Positions 42,177 through 45,689 of a stretch of 45,689 bases of DNA are shown piece after piece; within the stretch, counting starts at the first letter, position 1; each line of letters starts with the position of its first letter. The DNA comes from Solirubrobacterales bacterium (GTDB lineage: Bacteria; Actinomycetota; Thermoleophilia; Solirubrobacterales; Solirubrobacteraceae). The DNA lies in the NCBI GenBank assembly GCA_003137075.1, contig PLES01000091.1, positions 1 to 45,689 on the forward strand, given 5' to 3'. The notes below the pieces were generated by a model, which made no database searches, was not told the DNA's origin, and saw only the letters and a program-made list of their open reading frames with translations. The position numbers and the translations under genes were made by a program.

Positions 42177-44303
42177 ATGATCGAGGCGCGCTCAGAACAG
42201 TCGTGGGCTGAGCGGATCTGGTGGACGGTTGCCGGCCTGGCCATCCTGAACTTCGCGATCGGTCTGCTCGGCGACGCGACAGCCTTCCCCTGGCTGGCGT
42301 TGTTCGTTGTGCTCGGGGGTGGCTGGGGTCTGGCCACGATCACAGTCAGCCTGATGGACTTTGGGCAGTCGCCCCAGATCCGTAGATACTCGAACCGGCT
42401 CGGTTGGGCGACCGCACTGCTATTGCTCGCCATGTTCGCCGCTTGGGCGTTCGTGCAGGTACACAACTCGCCTTCCTACGGCACTGATGAGCTCGCGTTC
42501 GACCAGTACGCGGCTCAGCTGGTGCAGCACGGCATGAACCCCTACGTGCACTCGATGGGGCATGCATTCTCGATCTTCCGAGTGTCGCCCGACGGGTACA
42601 CGTACACGCTCACCGGGCACGCGGTTGAGCAGTTCTCGTATCCGGCGCTGGCGTTCTTGGTCTACCTGCCATTCCTGATCCTGGGTTGGTCTTCCGAGCT
42701 CGGCGTCGGCCTCAATCTGATCGCCTGGGGCGTCTCGATCCTGCTGATGTATCGGCTGCTGCCGCGCAACATGCGGGCCGCCGGGCTGGTGATAGGGCTG
42801 GTTGACGCGTACATCTCCAACGCCGTCGGCGGGGTAACCGATCTGCTCTACATGCCGCTGCTGATCGTCGCGGCGTATCGGTGGGACCGTTTCGGCAGCG
42901 ACCGCCGCTCGTACATCGGGCCGGTCATGTTCGGCTTGGCGATCTCGATCAAGCAGACGCCCTGGCCGCTACTGGTCTTTGTGTTGGCGGCGCTGGCCTG
43001 TGACGAGTATGCGCGTGGCGGACTCGAGCCCGCGCTGCGCAGAGCCGGTCGCTACCTGCGTATCGCGCTCATCACCTTCTTTGTCGTGAACCTGCCGTTC
43101 ATCGTGATGGCGCCGTCGGCCTGGCTGAGCGGCACGCTCGTGCCGCTTGTCAAGAATATGGTCCCGTCCGGGCAGGGCACTGTGGCGCTCAGCCTGTTCC
43201 TGCACTACGGCGGTGGTTCGCTGTTCGCGTTTTCGGTTGCCACCGTGCTGATGGCGGTGCTGGCGCTGGTGGCCTATGTCGGCACGTATCCGCTGCTGCG
43301 TCCGGCGACTTTCATGCTGCCGGCGCTGATCTACTTCTTTGCGTCGCGGTCGCAAACCAACTACCTGATTGCCTTGATTCCGGTCGCGATCATCGGGGCT
43401 GTGACCGCCGGCCCGACTTTCCGAGCCGCACCCTCCGGTGCCCAGGACGGCGCGCTGCTGGAAGCAGCGCTGACCGGCAGCGGCTGGCGCGCGTGGTTGG
43501 CGCGGATTGTCGGTCCGACCGGACCGGTTCGCTCGCTGGGCTGGGCCCAGGCGATTGCCGTGTCGGCGGTGCTCTTCACGGTGGCGCTGCTCTACTCGTT
43601 GACCGCCGCCTCGCCGCTCAACATGACGATCACGAAGGTCGATGTGAACGGCATCCTCGGGTTGGTCCAGGGAGCACAGGTACGTGTGACTAACACCTCT
43701 GGGTCGCGGGTCAAGCCGGCGTTCACGATCGAGTATTCGCGCGGCCTGTCGACCTTCTGGGGCGGGAACGGTCCGCGAACCCTGGCTCCGGGACAGACCG
43801 CCACCTACCAGCTATATCCGGAGAACTCAGGCGCGGAGCCGTCGATCGGCGGCGGTTTTGCGGTGCTCGGTTTCACCAACAAGCCCGGGAGTGTCAGCGT
43901 CAGCAACCGCTTCCTCCCGGCACTGATGCACCTGACCTTCAACCCGCAGGCATTCACCAGAGCGATTCCGGTTGGGGTGACCAAGACGATCAGGGTCCAG
44001 CTGGTCGGGCATTTGAACGAGACTGCCGACAAGGCCGGAGTCCCTGTCTACCTGACGCAGTCGATCTACGTGGGCACCGGCAAGGCGCGCGCGTCGGTGG
44101 TCGTCAACGGCAAACCGCCCGGCCAAAAGGTCGTGACAGCACTGACCAACTCCCGGGGTGTCGCCACCTTCCACATCACCGGGACCGAGCCGTCGACGGT
44201 CGGTCCGACCGCCTTCAACGCCCACTTGGTTGACAAGGCCGCTGACTTCCAGTTCGGGGTCACTGGCCAGCTGACGGTTCGGTTTTCAGCACCCAAGAAG
44301 TAA
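42177..44303 (+). CDS. Large GT-C-like membrane protein with C-terminal beta domain
   Basis: 708 residues from the ATG at 42177; TTG 42090 would add 29 residues. About a dozen hydrophobic helices (about 15-500) resemble GT-C polyprenol-sugar transferases: the first outer loop has SYGTDELAFDQYAAQLVQHGMNPY with an acidic pair, and later IKQTPWPLLVF. The final 200 residues are extracytoplasmic and beta-rich (VDVNGILGLVQGAQVRVTNTSG, GRTLAPGQ-like), probably two Ig-like sandwiches. The donor and acceptor are unknown. No clear ribosome site at either start. Confidence 0.75.
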   Translation: MIEARSEQSWAERIWWTVAGLAILNFAIGLLGDATAFPWLALFVVLGGGWGLATITVSLMDFGQSPQIRRYSNRLGWATALLLLAMFAAWAFVQVHNSPSYGTDELAFDQYAAQLVQHGMNPYVHSMGHAFSIFRVSPDGYTYTLTGHAVEQFSYPALAFLVYLPFLILGWSSELGVGLNLIAWGVSILLMYRLLPRNMRAAGLVIGLVDAYISNAVGGVTDLLYMPLLIVAAYRWDRFGSDRRSYIGPVMFGLAISIKQTPWPLLVFVLAALACDEYARGGLEPALRRAGRYLRIALITFFVVNLPFIVMAPSAWLSGTLVPLVKNMVPSGQGTVALSLFLHYGGGSLFAFSVATVLMAVLALVAYVGTYPLLRPATFMLPALIYFFASRSQTNYLIALIPVAIIGAVTAGPTFRAAPSGAQDGALLEAALTGSGWRAWLARIVGPTGPVRSLGWAQAIAVSAVLFTVALLYSLTAASPLNMTITKVDVNGILGLVQGAQVRVTNTSGSRVKPAFTIEYSRGLSTFWGGNGPRTLAPGQTATYQLYPENSGAEPSIGGGFAVLGFTNKPGSVSVSNRFLPALMHLTFNPQAFTRAIPVGVTKTIRVQLVGHLNETADKAGVPVYLTQSIYVGTGKARASVVVNGKPPGQKVVTALTNSRGVATFHITGTEPSTVGPTAFNAHLVDKAADFQFGVTGQLTVRFSAPKK

Positions 44304-44356
44304 CAGCGCGGCGGTGCCTCCGACAGTGTCTGCGTTCAAGACACAGCACAGAGCAG

Positions 44357-44428
44357 TGCCCCCGGCAGGAATCGAACCTGCATCCCGCGCTTAGGAGGCG
44401 CGTGCTCTATCCATTGAGCTACGAGGGC
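44357..44428 (-). tRNA. tRNA-Arg(CCT)
   Basis: On the minus strand the complete 72-nt cloverleaf folds: acceptor GCCCTCG/CGGGGGC with one T-G pair, D arm GCTC/GAGC, anticodon stem CGCGC/GCGCG with loop CTCCTAA (anticodon CCT, Arg), T arm GCAGG-TTCGATT-CCTGC and discriminator A. CCA is not encoded. Confidence 0.95.
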
Positions 44429-44465
44429 ATCGAGGTGCTACGGGGCGCGTGCTGAGGGTACCCAC

Positions 44466-44488
44466 GCTGCCGCGCGCGCGCCGGCAGC
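44466..44488. terminator. GC-rich hairpin downstream of 44538-45182 gene
   Basis: Arms GCTGCCG and CGGCAGC around a 9-nt CG-rich loop, about 50 nt after the minus-strand gene's stop. No T-tract, so a weak terminator candidate. Confidence 0.3.
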
Positions 44489-44537
44489 TGCGGCTGATCG
44501 CCGGCGCGGGCAACCAGGGCGCTCACCCGCCTTGCGC

Positions 44538-45182
44538 CTACTGCTCGGCGTCGGGTACTGCGTCTTCGCCGTCGTCTTCGACGTACAGCGACTCAACCGC
44601 GAGCGACTGGCCGCGCGAGCCCCAGAGCTTCACGTCGAGGTAGTCACCGCGGTAGTTGTCAGCGGCGATCAGCGCGAAGCGCTCGTCCAACAGGGCACAT
44701 TGGTCGACGGCGAGGTCCGCGAGTTCCGCGGTGACCACTGCGCCTCCGGGAACCATCGGCACACCCCAGATCAGCGTCATCTCGGCGGTGTTGCCGCCGT
44801 CGCCGCGCCAGGTGCCGATCACCATCTCATTGAGGTCGAGCTTCCAATCGGGGTTGCTCTCGGCGGTATCGCCGGTGAAGTCGGCCCGCGCCTCAAAGTC
44901 GCTGGGACCGGAGCCGTCCCCCTCGGTGAAGGAGACGTAACCGAAGAGTTCGTAACCCTCGCTCGTGCGGGCGGTCGCCCCGACGTAGGTGCAGCCCTCG
45001 AAGGTGCGGTCCGGGAACCAGCGGATCTCTCCGGGTTCGCCGAGCTCCTCGCCATCGCTGTCTATGTCGTTGCAGGCGGCGACGAAATGCTCGCGCAGCG
45101 TGTCAGCCCAGCGACCGTAGGGCAGGGCCTCCTGCGGTGGCTCAGCGGCGAAGCTGATTACAAAACGATCTGTCGGCGGCAT
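44538..45182 (-). CDS. Conserved-looking cytoplasmic protein, unknown function
   Basis: 214 residues, acidic, no signal peptide or membrane segment. Trp and Gly positions such as EIRWFPDRTFEGCTYVGATA, ELFGYVSFTEGD and VIGTWRGDGGNTAEMTLIWGVP suggest a folded beta-rich domain rather than chance coding. I recognise no family. It lies 12 nt after the UXS-like gene on the same strand, so it may be in that nucleotide-sugar operon. Its acidic C-terminus (YVEDDGEDAVPDAEQ) looks unstructured. Confidence 0.65.
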   Translation of the reverse strand: MPPTDRFVISFAAEPPQEALPYGRWADTLREHFVAACNDIDSDGEELGEPGEIRWFPDRTFEGCTYVGATARTSEGYELFGYVSFTEGDGSGPSDFEARADFTGDTAESNPDWKLDLNEMVIGTWRGDGGNTAEMTLIWGVPMVPGGAVVTAELADLAVDQCALLDERFALIAADNYRGDYLDVKLWGSRGQSLAVESLYVEDDGEDAVPDAEQ

Positions 45183-45194
45183 CGCGTCAGGAGG

Positions 45195-45689
45195 CTATCG
45201 CGAGCCGACCAGCGCGTCGCGGCCGGACTTGTCGAGCGTCAGGGTTAGCCCTTCGCGCAGCTCGACCTTGGGCTCCCAGCCGAGCAGCTCCCGAGCCTTG
45301 GTGATATCCGGCCGGCGCACCTGCGGATCATCCGTCGGCAGCTCCTCGAAGACGACCTCCGAGCTTGAGCTGGTCAGCTCGATGACCGTCTCGGCCAGCT
45401 CGAGCAGCGTGAACTCGTTCGGGTTGCCGATGTTGACCGGGTCGTGATGGCCGGACTCGGCCAGCGCGATGATGCCGCGCACGAGGTCGTCTACATAACA
45501 GAAGGAGCGGGTCTGGGAACCGTCGCCGAAGACAGTGATCGGCTGGTTCTGGAGCGCCTGACGCATGAAGGTCGGGATCGCCCGGCCGTCGCGTGCGCGC
45601 ATCCGCGGTCCGTAGGTGTTGAAGATCCGCACAATCGCCGTGTCGACGCCCTGCTGGCGGTGGTAGGCCATCGTCAGCGCTTCGCCGAA
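45195..45689 (-). CDS. UDP-glucuronate decarboxylase-like NAD-dependent epimerase, C-terminal part
   Basis: The gene runs off the window's right edge; 164 codons are visible. The extended SDR C-terminal half shows [43 protein letters not shown] and [17 protein letters not shown], then [16 protein letters not shown]. These are typical of UXS1-type enzymes (UDP-glucuronate to UDP-xylose) and close dTDP-glucose dehydratase relatives. The Rossmann motif and YxxxK lie outside the window. It would feed surface polysaccharide. Confidence 0.85.
   Translation of the reverse strand, partial: FGEALTMAYHRQQGVDTAIVRIFNTYGPRMRARDGRAIPTFMRQALQNQPITVFGDGSQTRSFCYVDDLVRGIIALAESGHHDPVNIGNPNEFTLLELAETVIELTSSSSEVVFEELPTDDPQVRRPDITKARELLGWEPKVELREGLTLTLDKSGRDALVGSR

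Overview
The window reads as chromosomal DNA of a high-GC, free-living actinobacterium. Three things support this: a dnaB / rplI / rpsR / ssb / rpsF replication-ribosomal block, many genes whose start codon sits 6-8 nt after a TANNNT -10 hexamer (the leaderless style known from Actinobacteria), and an actinobacterial-type sortase, desaturase and trehalose-6-phosphate synthase. A FlgM-like gene behind a sigma-28-like promoter and two c-di-GMP enzymes suggest a motile lineage. Thermoleophilia/Solirubrobacterales is my best guess, but it is inference. I see no IS element, prophage or CRISPR array; this is mostly ordinary core and cell-envelope territory with a few unusual loci.

Left part (1-15,956). 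The window opens inside a tRNA-Lys(CTT) with a strong terminator. Then come a collapsed, in-frame VapB-VapC toxin-antitoxin relic, a PAS-PAS-EAL phosphodiesterase coupled to a charged coiled-coil protein, a secreted unknown, a PLP decarboxylase, a cupin and a zinc alcohol dehydrogenase. Next is an NlpC/P60 hydrolase with a long Ser/Thr/Asp linker, preceded by a possible 37-residue coupled small ORF. At 7,875-10,734 a tightly overlapping three-gene cassette encodes an internally duplicated 8-TM protein, a P19-like metal-binding lipoprotein and a Tat-exported DyP-fold protein lacking the canonical catalytic Asp. I consider this the most interesting system in the window. It is followed by a PAS3-GGDEF-EAL protein carrying an 11-G homopolymer, and by a secreted S53 (sedolisin) protease.

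Middle (15,987-26,934). Peptidase T is followed by a nucleotide-sugar trio (UDP-GlcNAc 2-epimerase, WlbA-like dehydrogenase, WbpD-like acyltransferase) and an AT-rich intergenic island with two inverted repeats ahead of an ArsR-type regulator. On the minus strand the order of transcription is rpsF, ssb, rpsR, rplI, dnaB, a DnaI/DnaC-like helicase loader and purA. Hairpins lie between rpsF and ssb, between rplI and dnaB, and after purA.

Right part (26,934-45,689). This holds a YdeI-like protein, an acyl-CoA desaturase, otsA with an inositol-monophosphatase-family gene upstream, a cupin, a degenerate M28-like membrane protein coupled to a sortase, the flgM-like gene, infA-thiL, and a set of envelope genes: class A PBP, PIG-V-like mannosyltransferase, CPBP protease and L,D-transpeptidase. 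It ends with pyrE, a large GT-C-like membrane protein, tRNA-Arg(CCT), an unknown protein and a truncated UDP-glucuronate decarboxylase-like gene. Envelope construction (PBP, L,D-transpeptidase, sortase, NlpC/P60, nucleotide-sugar and polyprenol-type glycosyltransferases) is the dominant theme.
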